A stretch of 64,000 nucleotides of DNA, from assembly GCA_017622135.1 (NCBI GenBank), contig JAGARR010000006.1, positions 62,001 to 126,000 of the forward strand. The letters run 5' to 3'. Shown here piece after piece: positions 1 through 7,411 of the stretch. The notes beneath the pieces are model-generated. The model was not told where the DNA came from. It made no database searches and saw nothing but the letters and a program-made list of their open reading frames with translations. The DNA is from Spirochaetaceae bacterium. GTDB lineage: Bacteria; Spirochaetota; Spirochaetia; Treponematales; Treponemataceae. How positions within the stretch are numbered: position 1 is the stretch's first letter; every line of letters starts with the position of its first letter. The translations under genes and the position numbers were made by a program.

Positions 1-354
1 GTCCTCAAAAAAAAAGAGACCAAAGCTCAGTGCCAAGGAGAGCACCAGCAGGGGGAAGGTGAATCGAAACAGAGATACACCAGCGGCAAATATGGCCGTC
101 AGCTCGTTCTTTGCATACAGGTCGCTGAGGGTATAGGACACGGCAAAGAGGATGGACAAGGGCAGGGAAAAAGACATGGTCTTGGGGATATAGAGAGCCA
201 TCACCTTGAGAATCTGGGCGGGCGGTACCTCCTGGGAGATGAAGCTCCAGAGATTCATCAGCAGATCCACCAGAATCAACACAAGGCAGAAGAAAAAGAG
301 AGAGCCGAGAAAGACAGGAAGGAACCGACGGTAGAGGTACAGTACAAAGCTCAT
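1..354 (-). CDS. LptF/LptG-family permease, cut by the left edge
   Basis: The reverse strand from the ATG at 352-354 reads through 118 codons to the window edge without a stop, so the 3' part is missing. The protein opens with MSFVLYLYRRFLPVFLGS, then a long hydrophobic helix, a short loop and a second helix pair near residues 52-115. This is the N-terminal layout of YjgP/YjgQ (LptF/LptG) permeases, which with LptB pull lipopolysaccharide or a related glycolipid out of the inner membrane. Its ATG overlaps the TGA of the upstream permease (ATGA), so the two are translationally coupled, as lptF-lptG pairs usually are. Which of the two is F and which is G cannot be decided here. A different open frame over the same bases looks like a shadow. 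Confidence 0.8.
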   Translation of the reverse strand, partial: MSFVLYLYRRFLPVFLGSLFFFCLVLILVDLLMNLWSFISQEVPPAQILKVMALYIPKTMSFSLPLSILFAVSYTLSDLYAKNELTAIFAAGVSLFRFTFPLLVLSLALSFGLFFFED

Positions 355-1490
355 TTTTTCGCCAGCCTGAGATAAAATAAAAGTCCGGCAAAGCCCACTA
401 AAAAATCCGGCAGCCACATGGTCCAGAAACCGTCCAGCCCCTGGCGGATGCCGAAGGTCTGCCCCATGATCATGGCCGCCCAGTAGGCCACACAGAGAAA
501 GATGCCGATGATGAGCCCCACAGCCATGCCATTGTGCTTGCCAAAGATGATGGCCAGGGGCATGGCCAGCATGGCGAAGAAGATGGAGGCAAAGGGCAGG
601 GAAAATTTCTTGTGGAATTCCAGCCGGTACATGTTCATCTGGAGGGTGGACGCCGTTCCCTCCTCCGTTATCTGCTTGATATACTTGAACAGGTCAAAGG
701 AAGTCATCTCTCGTGGATTGGTGGAGGAGGAGTCTGAAAAGAATGAGGAGGCGAACACATTCATATCTGTCTCACCGGCATTCATCACTGTGTACTTGTC
801 CTGTTCCTGCAGGTCAAATATACAGACGGTGGAGGAGTCCATGCTCAGGTTCATAAGTATTCCCGGCTCCCCTGTATTGATGATTTCTGTGGGACCGGAA
901 ACAATCAGCCGCATCTGTCCCCTGTCGTCCATGTCGATGAAAATCAAGTCAGACACCATGGTGTCCGTTACCTCGCCAATGACCAGGGTGGCATCCTCCG
1001 TCCGCTTCACGGAGTTGGACTCCAGCTCGATGGTGGGGTCAGAATACAAGATCTGGCGGTACAGCTTATTGTAGGAGATGGTCCCCAGAGGCAAAAGGTA
1101 GTCGTTCACAAAGAAGGACACTATGGAGATCATCAGTCCCATCACCAGCACCGGTACCAGGATGACGAGGAATGACTTGCCGCTGGCACGAATCACCATA
1201 ATCTCATTGTCCGTCATCATGCGACCAAGGCACATCAGGAATCCCACCAGGGTGGCAAAGGGGGCCGACTGGGCCACAATGAACGGCAGGGAATACCCCA
1301 TGAGCCGCACCACATCCATGAGGGGAACTCGCTTCTTCAGCACATCCTCCGCCATCAAAAGAATCTGGTTTACAAAGAAGACCATAAAGAAGAAGAGAAA
1401 TGCGATGAAAAAATACAGCAGCAGTTCCTTTATCAGGTACGTGATGAGAACATGACGACGGAAAACCAACGGAATGGAAGGAAATTTCAT
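351..1490 (-). CDS. LptF/LptG-family permease (379 aa)
   Basis: This is a full-length YjgP/YjgQ-type permease of the usual size. Two membrane helices lie near residues 20-45 and 65-85, followed by a short helix around 107-125. A large extracytoplasmic domain (about 130-290) precedes three C-terminal helices (about 295-375). Such proteins are the membrane subunits of the Lpt ABC exporter for lipopolysaccharide-like glycolipids. The start ATG lies 9 bp after the dut stop, and its stop overlaps the start of a second permease gene. The ribosome-binding site is poor, so translation may depend on coupling to dut. Spirochaetes differ in whether they make LPS, so the real cargo is inferred, not known. 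Confidence 0.85.
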   Translation of the reverse strand: MKFPSIPLVFRRHVLITYLIKELLLYFFIAFLFFFMVFFVNQILLMAEDVLKKRVPLMDVVRLMGYSLPFIVAQSAPFATLVGFLMCLGRMMTDNEIMVIRASGKSFLVILVPVLVMGLMISIVSFFVNDYLLPLGTISYNKLYRQILYSDPTIELESNSVKRTEDATLVIGEVTDTMVSDLIFIDMDDRGQMRLIVSGPTEIINTGEPGILMNLSMDSSTVCIFDLQEQDKYTVMNAGETDMNVFASSFFSDSSSTNPREMTSFDLFKYIKQITEEGTASTLQMNMYRLEFHKKFSLPFASIFFAMLAMPLAIIFGKHNGMAVGLIIGIFLCVAYWAAMIMGQTFGIRQGLDGFWTMWLPDFLVGFAGLLFYLRLAKK

Positions 1491-1499
1491 GGAAGCAGC

Positions 1500-1934
1500 C
1501 TAGACTCCGGTGGAACCAAAGCCTCCCTGCCCCCGGTCTGTCTGGGACAGAGAATCTGTAGGCTGGAAGGATGCCTGCTCCACCGGTGCCACCACCAGCT
1601 GGGCAATGCGTTCTCCGTGGGAAATGGTAAAGTCTGCTGACCCCAAATTCACCAGAATGACCTTCACCTCGCCCCGGTAGTCGCTGTCGATGGTGCCGGG
1701 ACTGTTGAGAACGGTGACACCATGCTTGGCCGCCAGGCCAGAACGGGGCCGAACCTGCACCTCGTAGCCCGTCGGTATCTCAAAGGACAGCCCGGTAGGA
1801 ACCATGGCCCGACAACCGGGAGCCAGCACCAGTGGCTCTGCCAGACAGGCGCAGACATCGGCACCGGCGGCACCAGCAGTCTGATACACAGGAAGGCTTG
1901 CCCCGGGGGCAAGGGTACAAGGAATGGTTGTCAT
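1500..1934 (-). CDS. dut: dUTP diphosphatase
   Basis: A 144-residue trimeric-type dUTPase, which hydrolyses dUTP to dUMP and pyrophosphate. This keeps uracil out of DNA and feeds dTMP synthesis. All five conserved motifs can be read: GAAGADVCA near residue 21 (motif 1), [11 protein letters not shown] (motif 2), [16 protein letters not shown] with the catalytic Asp (motif 3), GERIAQLVV (motif 4) and the C-terminal [10 protein letters not shown] (motif 5). Length is typical. It sits between a small lipoprotein gene and the Lpt-type permeases on the same strand, spaced by about 9 bp on each side, so it is probably part of one long transcript. Confidence 0.95.
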   Translation of the reverse strand: MTTIPCTLAPGASLPVYQTAGAAGADVCACLAEPLVLAPGCRAMVPTGLSFEIPTGYEVQVRPRSGLAAKHGVTVLNSPGTIDSDYRGEVKVILVNLGSADFTISHGERIAQLVVAPVEQASFQPTDSLSQTDRGQGGFGSTGV

Positions 1935-1943
1935 GCAATCTCC

Positions 1944-2330
1944 TTAGCGGGAGGAATCCCGTGCCGCCTCCAACTCCCTTGCAGCAGTGGCGGCCTTAAG
2001 CTGGTTAGAGTAAATCTGCACGGAGGTTTCGGGCAGCCACCCCGAGTCAAATTGATACCAGATGGTGGTGACCTTGTTCTCCGTCATAATGCGACGGCCC
2101 TTCAACTCCTGCAGGTCTCCCCGTCGGCCGTATCCAGTGGCAGTGGCCGCCAGGCCCGGCTCTTCCCGATAAATTGCATAGGGGTCAAGAACCAAGGCCC
2201 ACTGGGAGTCCACCTGCAGTATGGGAGCCTCTGTCAGGTCAATGATGGCAGAACGACGCTTGCATCCTGTCATGAGGCAGAGGCCAGAAAAAAGGATGCA
2301 TACAAGAAGCCGCACCGCTGGAAACCTCAT
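1944..2330 (-). CDS. Small predicted lipoprotein
   Basis: The product is 128 residues. The N-terminus has Arg residues, a hydrophobic stretch and a lipobox ending LMTGC (Cys23), so it is predicted to be acylated and membrane anchored. After the signal peptide it carries a compact domain that ends in an Ala/Arg/Glu-rich tail. The middle (IMTENKVTTIWYQFDSGWL) looks like a small beta domain of SH3-like type, but this is only an impression. Its ATG overlaps the stop of the Nudix gene (ATGA). I do not recognise a specific family. Confidence 0.7.
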   Translation of the reverse strand: MRFPAVRLLVCILFSGLCLMTGCKRRSAIIDLTEAPILQVDSQWALVLDPYAIYREEPGLAATATGYGRRGDLQELKGRRIMTENKVTTIWYQFDSGWLPETSVQIYSNQLKAATAARELEAARDSSR

Positions 2331-2737
2331 TGTCGCGCTCCCTTGGTGGCAAAATACTCCACCACCTGAGGGTAGATCAGTAGGTCCGAGTCAACGAAAT
2401 GCAACGAAGGAATTTCTTCTAGGTCCACCCAGCGGATCTCCGTATGCTCTGTCAGCACCCACCGGGGCTTGTCCGTGTCCAGAAAGATCTCGTAGCCCTC
2501 CAGCTGGATGTCATTGCCCTTGTACTGGAATACGGCCTGGGCAATCTTGTTTCCCACGGACACGGGAACGGAAAATTCCTCGTCGAACTCCCGGCAGATG
2601 GCCTCCTCCGGAAGCTCGTCCTTTTCCACCTTGCCGCCGGGGAATTCCCACCGCTCCCCCATCTGGCCACCGGGAACACGACGGCCCACCAGAACCTTTC
2701 CCTCCTGCATCAGAATACATGCAATGGATCGCTTCAT
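2327..2737 (-). CDS. Nudix hydrolase, MutT-type 8-oxo-dGTP diphosphatase
   Basis: The 136-residue protein carries the Nudix box, read as GGKVEKDELPEEAICREFDEEF starting near residue 34, with the G-x5-E-x7-REx2EE spacing intact. The stretch GRRVPGGQMGERWEFPGG before it is typical of MutT and related (d)CTP/8-oxo-dGTP pyrophosphatases. The likely role is cleaning oxidised nucleotides from the pool. It is coupled by a 4-bp overlap to the downstream lipoprotein gene and follows a membrane protein gene 3 bp upstream. Substrate choice within the family cannot be settled from sequence. Confidence 0.85.
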   Translation of the reverse strand: MKRSIACILMQEGKVLVGRRVPGGQMGERWEFPGGKVEKDELPEEAICREFDEEFSVPVSVGNKIAQAVFQYKGNDIQLEGYEIFLDTDKPRWVLTEHTEIRWVDLEEIPSLHFVDSDLLIYPQVVEYFATKGARQ

Positions 2738-2740
2738 GGC

Positions 2741-3184
2741 CTACAGGAAGATGGCTCTGGGGAACACAAAGTGGAGGGTGGCCACCACTAGACAACAGAT
2801 GCCGATGGTACGGCGGCTATCCACAAACAATTTCTGGATAAGTCCATTGGGAGCATAATCAATGGAATTGGTCTCCATGTAGAACTGGAGGAGAACACAG
2901 AAGCCACCTACAAGACCAGCCACTGCGGGAAGCAGGTCGCCGACTACAGGAACACCGTCCTGCACCACGGAAAGCAGCTTCAGCAGACCCACCAGGACGC
3001 TCAGCACTCCCAGCACCAGCTTGAAGTTCTTGCTCTCCATCAGGTCCAGGATGGGATTGCCGGAGGAGGTCTCTTCTGGCTCCGACGAAAAACTAAAATC
3101 ATCCTGAGCCCTGTCCGTCTCGCAGAACAAGACAAGCCCTGTAACCAGATTCAACAATATCGAAAGAAAATAAAACTGCAACAT
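2741..3184 (-). CDS. Hypothetical membrane protein (147 aa)
   Basis: There is a clear Shine-Dalgarno (GGGAGAGC) before the ATG. The protein opens with a membrane helix (LQFYFLSILLNLVTGLVLF), then an acidic, Ser-rich linker (about 25-50), then three further hydrophobic stretches at about 55-75, 77-98 and 122-145. A conserved-looking segment APNGLIQKLFVDSRRTIG lies between helices 3 and 4. No enzyme motif is visible. Its position in the dut/mutT gene string suggests co-transcription but says little about function. Confidence 0.65.
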   Translation of the reverse strand: MLQFYFLSILLNLVTGLVLFCETDRAQDDFSFSSEPEETSSGNPILDLMESKNFKLVLGVLSVLVGLLKLLSVVQDGVPVVGDLLPAVAGLVGGFCVLLQFYMETNSIDYAPNGLIQKLFVDSRRTIGICCLVVATLHFVFPRAIFL

Positions 3185-3194
3185 ACGCTCTCCC

Positions 3195-3761
3195 TTAGTT
3201 CCAAGTGATTTTCGAGCGGAGCACCCTTGTCTCGTCTCCCACGGTCACCACCGCCTCTACATACAATATATCATAATCCCCGAAGGTTGTCCGTAGGAAT
3301 TCCTCCGTTCCAGTGTAAAAAGTTTCCAGCTCCACCTGGTGCACCAGCTGCTGGTCCGTGTTGTAGAGCATGAAATTGCAGGAAACCTGCGGGGGCTGTG
3401 GATGGGATACCTTGGAATTTTCCTGAAGCTGTAGACTAATATAGACAGTGTCCTCAAAGGAAAAGGCAGTGAGGCTCACCGGCACTAGGCCCACAGTGGA
3501 GGAGCCATTCCCCCGGTCCATGATACTGGTAAGGATGACAATGGCCATCATGGCCAGCATCACCAGCAGAATGAGTCGGGAGGATTGGGTCTGCACCAGT
3601 GAGCGGAAAATGCCCTTGGGCGGCTGTGGCCCTTCGCCGGCATGGAAACGCTTCACGGACTCCTCGGCATTCTTGAGCCGCTCCCCTGGCCTTCCGTAAT
3701 GGTAGACAAGCTTCTCCTCGTCCTCACTATATCCTTCTAGATCTCCACCCAGTTTTTTCAC
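3195..3761 (-). CDS. Hypothetical single-pass membrane protein
   Basis: The reading frame has an ATG at 3774-3776, which overlaps the preceding stop. A much better ribosome site (AGGAGG) precedes a GTG at 3759-3761, giving 188 residues beginning VKKLGGDLEGYSEDEEK. The first 60 residues are charged and soluble. One transmembrane helix (LILLVMLAMMAIVILTS) lies near residues 64-82. The remaining 100 residues are beta-rich and probably face outward, ending LRSKITWN. I do not recognise the family. The pairing with the lipoprotein gene upstream and the membrane protein downstream suggests an envelope role. Confidence 0.6.
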   Translation of the reverse strand: MKKLGGDLEGYSEDEEKLVYHYGRPGERLKNAEESVKRFHAGEGPQPPKGIFRSLVQTQSSRLILLVMLAMMAIVILTSIMDRGNGSSTVGLVPVSLTAFSFEDTVYISLQLQENSKVSHPQPPQVSCNFMLYNTDQQLVHQVELETFYTGTEEFLRTTFGDYDILYVEAVVTVGDETRVLRSKITWN

Positions 3762-3772
3762 CGTTCCTCCTG

Positions 3773-5029
3773 TCATCCCTTGAGGATGGCGTCAATGAGA
3801 CTGTCCGTCCGCCACCACAAGACTCTCGCCTCGTTTTCTGTTGCCTGCAGCATGGAGATGATGCCCTCCGGTGACAGGGAAAGGGTGCTGTAGAGGGTGG
3901 CGGCGTGATCCACGTCCAGGTGGCGGTGCAAGCCACGCTCTCCGTTTTCCTGAATCATCTGGATACTGTATCCGCTTTCATCGGCGAGGTAGAAGAACAG
4001 CCAGCCGGAATCAGTCACCCCCAAGAAGTCATAGGCGAGCTTGTACACCAGCCGGGAAAAGCCTTCCGTAACCTCCTGCTCGTGGGCGGGGATGGTCAGT
4101 GGCTCCTCGTACACGCCGGTATTTATGTCTATGGGATACAGCAAGGTGGTGTCATAATCAATGCCGGACTCCACATTGGAGGCGGTGTCCACAGAGCTGG
4201 TGTAATAGTCCACCTTCACGAAAAGCTTCTCTTCGGTGTAGGAGGGGACGATATTCTCCAGTGAAAGGTAGACATCCTGCAGGCTCTCCTCTGCCAGGGG
4301 ATTGGGCAGCTGGTCTACCTTGAAGGGAATGGTACTGCGCAGGTAGCCTGTCTTGTCGTACCAGTAGACCACCATGCCGTCGTTGGCCTGGCACACCACC
4401 ACCAGCTCGCTGTTGCTGGTGGTGTAGATGTCCCTGATGTAGGGAAAGGGCATTCCGCCAGGCCCCCGCTGCCCGATGTAGTCGATAAAGGTGCCGTCGC
4501 TGGCAAACCGCAGCACAATCTGGCTCAGCAGCAGGCGGTTCTCCACATCCTGCTCGTGGCGCTCCGGGGGCAGCTGGTCCACCACATAGATGTACTTGCG
4601 GGAGTCAGCCGCAATGGGTCCAAGAGCATTGAAGGGATACTCCACCGCCTTTCTGGTGGAGGATACCGTGTCAGAGTCCGTGCCTTCGGCAAAGCTGGGA
4701 ATGGGGTTGCCCTCACTGTTGTAGTAGATGCTCAGCAGGTCGCCGTAGGAATTCAGCTCAAGGACCTTCCGAGCCTCACCGTTGGCAATGTAGAAGAAAC
4801 CATCCCGCATGGCCAGGCTCGTCTGGACTGGCGCAGGATTTGCCAAGCTAAATAAATTGAGCTGGTCCTCGAAGTTGCCGTATTTCAGGGAAAAGAGCTG
4901 GTGCTCGTCAAGGGACACCACGCCACCTGATTCTGTGCAGGAAGAGAGCATGATGGCCAGGAGTGCCCCCGCCACCACAATGGCCGCCGTCGGACTGCTG
5001 CCCGTCCGCTTGTTGTCGCACTTGTTCAT
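3773..5029 (-). CDS. Predicted lipoprotein with beta-propeller-like domain (418 aa)
   Basis: A longer frame opens at 5101, but the ATG at 5027-5029 is preceded by AGGGG and starts a proper export signal: MNKCDNKR, a hydrophobic core and a lipobox ending MLSSC. The mature part has repeated short strands such as FFYIANGEARKVLELNSYGDLLS and YIYVVDQLP, with periodic Asp/Gly turns, as seen in NHL/propeller-like secreted proteins. Conserved spirochaete lipoproteins of this length are known, but I cannot fix the exact family by eye. It heads the minus-strand string that continues into the membrane proteins, mutT and dut. Confidence 0.7.
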   Translation of the reverse strand: MNKCDNKRTGSSPTAAIVVAGALLAIMLSSCTESGGVVSLDEHQLFSLKYGNFEDQLNLFSLANPAPVQTSLAMRDGFFYIANGEARKVLELNSYGDLLSIYYNSEGNPIPSFAEGTDSDTVSSTRKAVEYPFNALGPIAADSRKYIYVVDQLPPERHEQDVENRLLLSQIVLRFASDGTFIDYIGQRGPGGMPFPYIRDIYTTSNSELVVVCQANDGMVVYWYDKTGYLRSTIPFKVDQLPNPLAEESLQDVYLSLENIVPSYTEEKLFVKVDYYTSSVDTASNVESGIDYDTTLLYPIDINTGVYEEPLTIPAHEQEVTEGFSRLVYKLAYDFLGVTDSGWLFFYLADESGYSIQMIQENGERGLHRHLDVDHAATLYSTLSLSPEGIISMLQATENEARVLWWRTDSLIDAILKG

Positions 5030-5104
5030 GCCCCTAGCATAAAGGGGCTGGGTAACAGTGTCAAGACGGTGTGGAGCAACGCCTCCCCCGCCCTTGCCCA
5101 CAGG

Positions 5105-5329
5105 CTAGTCAATCACCCAACCGGCGGCAATCATCTCCTCCACATCGGCAAAGGTGGCGACAATCTCGTCGGAGGGCACGGCCAAAAAGCCGCTGGGCTG
5201 CACCCCAAGAATCTTTATGCCGGCATCAGAGGCACAAAAAAAGCCGTATTGTCCACGTCCATCCTTAACCATTGCACCAAGGCCAATCTTTTCCCGTGTT
5301 TCATTCTTCTTTTCTTCACTCCAAGCCAT
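5105..5329 (-). CDS. Small hypothetical protein (74 aa)
   Basis: The start is chosen at the ATG 5327-5329 because AAGGAGG lies 4 bp upstream; the open frame reaches nine codons further. The protein is MAWSEEKKNETREKIGLG followed by a compact domain ending VEEMIAAGWVID. It lacks a signal peptide and membrane helix. The repeated short hydrophobic strands suggest a small soluble alpha/beta fold. A perfect TATAAT hexamer lies about 40 bp upstream. No family recognised. Confidence 0.65.
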   Translation of the reverse strand: MAWSEEKKNETREKIGLGAMVKDGRGQYGFFCASDAGIKILGVQPSGFLAVPSDEIVATFADVEEMIAAGWVID

Positions 5330-5367
5330 CGATACCTCCTTAAAATTATAGGGCAAATAGAGCCTGT

Positions 5368-5373
5368 ATTATA
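5368..5373 (-). promoter_or_regulatory. -10 element for the 74-aa gene
   Basis: On the reverse strand TATAAT lies about 40 bp before the start codon of the small gene ending at 5105. A weak -35 (TTTCAT) sits 17 bp further upstream. The -10 match is perfect; the -35 match is poor. Confidence 0.4.
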
Positions 5374-5412
5374 CACCATACATTGCCTCCATGAAAACAC
5401 TCGGCAAGAAAA

Positions 5413-5489
5413 ATCCTGGGCCATCCTCCCCCGCCCTTGCCATTTAAACCAGTAATATAGTAAATTATAGATATGCTTGATTCAGTATT
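5413..5489 (+). repeat. 77-bp direct repeat, copy 1 (duplicated secA 5' region)
   Basis: This stretch matches 7335-7411 at 75 of 77 positions (two G/A differences). It contains the same promoter-like bases and the first codons of secA (ATGCTTGATTCAGTATT). In copy 1 the secA-like frame stops after a few codons and is followed by vapB. It marks the left boundary of a 1.8-kb accessory island. Confidence 0.95.
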
Positions 5490-5508
5490 TTTCGATTGAG
5501 GAGGATAC

Positions 5509-5691
5509 ATGGAAACCACATCTGTATTGGCACAGCAGGTTATGACTTTAACCGGAATACAAACAGAGGAGGAGGCAATCAACCAGGCCCTGCGGGAGTA
5601 TATCCAGCATTCAGTCCAAAAGGAGATTCTTTCCTACGCAGGAACTGGAATTTGGGAAGGAAACCTTGAAGAAATGAGAGCCACCAGATGA
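5509..5691 (+). CDS. vapB: VapB-type antitoxin
   Basis: A 60-residue protein with the small VapB layout: MTLTGIQTEEEAINQALREY reads as the dimerising helix pair, and the tail IWEGNLEEMRATR is the short toxin-binding end. A strong ribosome site (GAGGAGG) precedes the ATG. Its TGA overlaps the ATG of a PIN-toxin gene fragment (ATGA), the usual vapBC coupling. VapB binds and silences the VapC RNase and represses the operon. Here the toxin is broken, so the antitoxin is an orphan left in an island between duplicated secA promoter copies. Confidence 0.8.
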   Translation: METTSVLAQQVMTLTGIQTEEEAINQALREYIQHSVQKEILSYAGTGIWEGNLEEMRATR

Positions 5692-5864
5692 CATCAGTTT
5701 TAGTGGATACTTCCGTCTGGATTGAATTGTTCAATTCAAAACAAGCGACCCTCCATCCGTCTCAGCCGCTCCCGCATCATCTTCCTGTCGATGGGACTCA
5801 CTCGCTTCTTCTCACCGACGGCCATGTTCCGCTTATTTTTTCGGTAGAAAAACTCACTCTGTAA
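5688..5864 (+). pseudogene. vapC: vapC toxin, 5' fragment
   Basis: The frame starts MTSVLVDTSVWIELFNSK, the first strand of a PIN-domain RNase with its first catalytic Asp (DTSVW). After about residue 18 the similarity ends, and unrelated residues run to a TAA at 5862-5864. The missing remainder reappears at 7197-7328. In between lie a foreign-looking segment, a lipoprotein gene and an IS. The toxin therefore cannot be made. A short reverse frame at 5736-5825 over the junction may be a scrap of another mobile gene, but it is too small to call. Confidence 0.8.
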
Positions 5865-5926
5865 CTAGTTCAAAAAATAAGGAATACCAGTATGTTATCA
5901 CAAAACATACAAGACAAGATTATTCT

Positions 5927-6457
5927 TTACTCGGGAAATAACAAAGAATGCAACCTCAGTACTATCTCGTCATCAACTTCATTCATATCAACCAATTCTT
6001 GCATTGAAATTACCTTCACCTCTTCATTTTGCTCGTCGGCAAACCTGTTAAAACGGTGCTCCTCATACTTGTTCAACAACATTTTTCCTTCAGAATACTC
6101 AAAAAAGAGTATGGAACACACAATATAGCGATCGATATCAAAACTTTGCTGAATTACAAGCAAATTATCCTCATGTTCTATGTATTGGAGTCCCTCACCA
6201 ACACTATAATCATCCAACCTCATTGTCTCCATTTTTGCTATCACCACGGAATCCTGCTTTACTTTTATAATTTTTGTGCCTAGGTTGTTATTAGTTTGTG
6301 GTTGTCCCTCGATGACCTCAATGTCTAGAACAAAGTCACCTCTATCAGTGGCAAATAGAAATGAATAGCTGTCAATTATGCTATCGGTCGAAGAATAGCA
6401 GCTAGCTAATACAACAGAAAGAATTGACAGTAAAAAAAGTGTTGCCGTTTTACTCAT
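5927..6457 (-). CDS. AT-rich predicted lipoprotein (176 aa)
   Basis: The start has a good ribosome site (AGGGGAAC). The N-terminus MSKTATLFLLSILSVVLASC is a lipoprotein signal with the lipid-bearing Cys at residue 20. The mature domain is acidic and mixed alpha/beta (for example LLVIQQSFDIDRYIVCSILFF) without a motif I know. Base composition is clearly more AT-rich than the flanking genes, and it lies inside the island that splits vapC, directly next to an IS1595-type element. It is probably a transferred cargo gene; the function is unknown. Confidence 0.65.
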   Translation of the reverse strand: MSKTATLFLLSILSVVLASCYSSTDSIIDSYSFLFATDRGDFVLDIEVIEGQPQTNNNLGTKIIKVKQDSVVIAKMETMRLDDYSVGEGLQYIEHEDNLLVIQQSFDIDRYIVCSILFFEYSEGKMLLNKYEEHRFNRFADEQNEEVKVISMQELVDMNEVDDEIVLRLHSLLFPE

Positions 6458-6477
6458 TTGTTCCCCTATTTATGCAA

Positions 6478-7196
6478 GGTTCTAGACTAGTATCTTTTCA
6501 GTATTTTAGCCAGTTCCCTGACCAAATCGGCATTGCGGCGGTTGTACCTCCACTGGCACTCCATCAAGTGTACCACGAATCTGTCGGATGAGCAACCGTT
6601 GAATTTCGCAAGCCTGCGCTTGGCAAAGCTCCTGACAAACCAGAGGTTTGTGCGTTCTCTATCCCGTTCACATGTCTCTTCCCCCTGGCAAACTCGTTGT
6701 GGCTGTGGAACACACGGTAGTGGTCGTATCCGTTGACAATCAGGCCGTCATATGCCGCCCAGCCGTCGGAATAGATGGTGGATCCCTCCAGCACAAGTCC
6801 TTGTATTATAGGCATTAGGCTCTCCCTGGAGCAGTCGCTGACTATCCTGACGACGACCTTACCGCCTCGCTTGAGGAGGCCGAACACCGGCGTCTTTCCT
6901 GCCGCCCCGCGCCCCCTCTTCCCTCGCACCCTGCGGGCCCCGAAGTAGGACTCGTCAACCTCGAACTCCCCGCCCTCAGCCCTCGTCTCGGCAATCGCCG
7001 CCAGCAGTATCTTGTGCCGGAACTCATTGTACCAGCTGTTCACCGTGTTGCGGTTCACACCGACAATTTCCGTACACGCTGTCGCCGTTATGTCCTCACA
7101 AAAGCATCGGATAATCTGCCTGTGTTTTTGTGCCCTTAATCTCTTGTATTTCATTGACTTTCATCTTCCTGTTTCTGGAGATGCTAGTCAAGAACC
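6478..7196 (-). mobile_element. IS1595-family-like insertion sequence (about 719 bp)
   Basis: The element is bounded by imperfect terminal inverted repeats: GGTTCTAGACTAGTAT at 6478-6493 and ATGCTAGTCAAGAACC at 7181-7196, 14 of 16 positions matching when inverted. It encloses one transposase gene with the DDE fold of the IS1595 (ISXO2-like) group. The right end abuts in-frame vapC sequence directly. The 8 bp outside each end (TTATGCAA and ATAACTAT) do not match, so the original target duplication is gone, which implies a later rearrangement on the left side. Confidence 0.8.
6487..7154 (-). pseudogene. IS1595-type transposase, frameshifted
   Basis: The frame from ATG 7152-7154 encodes a short N-terminal HTH (VGVNRNTVNSWYNEFR), then the catalytic core: FEVDESYFG with the first Asp, IYSDGWAAYDGL with the second, and HVNGIEN near the third motif. 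After HVNGIEN the frame runs into unrelated residues, but the next frame continues the family: RSFAKRRLAKFNG to a TAG at 6487-6489. The span is 668 bp, one base short of a whole number of codons, so a single-base deletion explains the break. The enzyme is presumably inactive. Confidence 0.85.
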
Positions 7197-7328
7197 ATAA
7201 CTATTCGGAAGTCAAATGATTGTCTCATCGCCGCCCATGCAATATTAGCTGCTATTCCCATCCTTTTCATTGACCGTGATTTCCAACTCATGTGTGACAA
7301 CACATCGCTACGGGCGTATCGACCCTAA
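7197..7328 (+). pseudogene. vapC: vapC toxin, 3' fragment
   Basis: Immediately after the IS right end the plus strand reads TITIRKSNDCLIAAHAI, then IPILFIDRDFQLM and ends SLRAYRP with a TAA at 7326-7328. The R-K-S-x-D-C-L-I-A-A block and the D-R-D-F block are the C-terminal PIN motifs of VapC, including the third and fourth acidic residues. It completes the toxin whose first 18 residues are at 5688. About 70 middle residues are missing. The stop lies 6 bp before copy 2 of the 77-bp repeat. Confidence 0.8.
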
Positions 7329-7334
7329 AACTTC

Positions 7335-7411
7335 ATCCTGGGCCATCCTCCCCCACCCTTGCCATTTAAACCAATAATATAGTAAATTATAGATATGCTT
7401 GATTCAGTATT
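7335..7411 (+). repeat. 77-bp direct repeat, copy 2 (authentic secA 5' region)
   Basis: This copy covers the secA promoter region and its first codons. It differs from 5413-5489 at only two positions. Together the copies flank the vapBC island. Homology of this length is too long for a transposon target duplication, so a segmental duplication or a single-crossover integration is more likely. Confidence 0.95.
7359..7388 (+). promoter_or_regulatory. Candidate secA promoter, possibly leaderless
   Basis: TTGCCA at 7359-7364, an 18-bp spacer and TAAATT at 7383-7388 lie just 6 bp before the secA ATG. No Shine-Dalgarno can be seen. If the hexamers are used, transcription would begin at or next to the start codon. 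The same bases occur 1.92 kb upstream before vapB. Confidence 0.45.

Noticed and set aside
5082..5098. CCTCCCCCGCCCTTGCC also found inside the 77-bp repeats (three near-identical copies in the window)
   Set aside because: Too short to define an element; it may be chance in a Gly/Lys-coding context at the first site, though a genome-wide count would settle it.
5736..5825. 29-residue reverse frame over the vapC break
   Set aside because: It reads like a basic transposase end but is too short to support; mentioned only with vapC.
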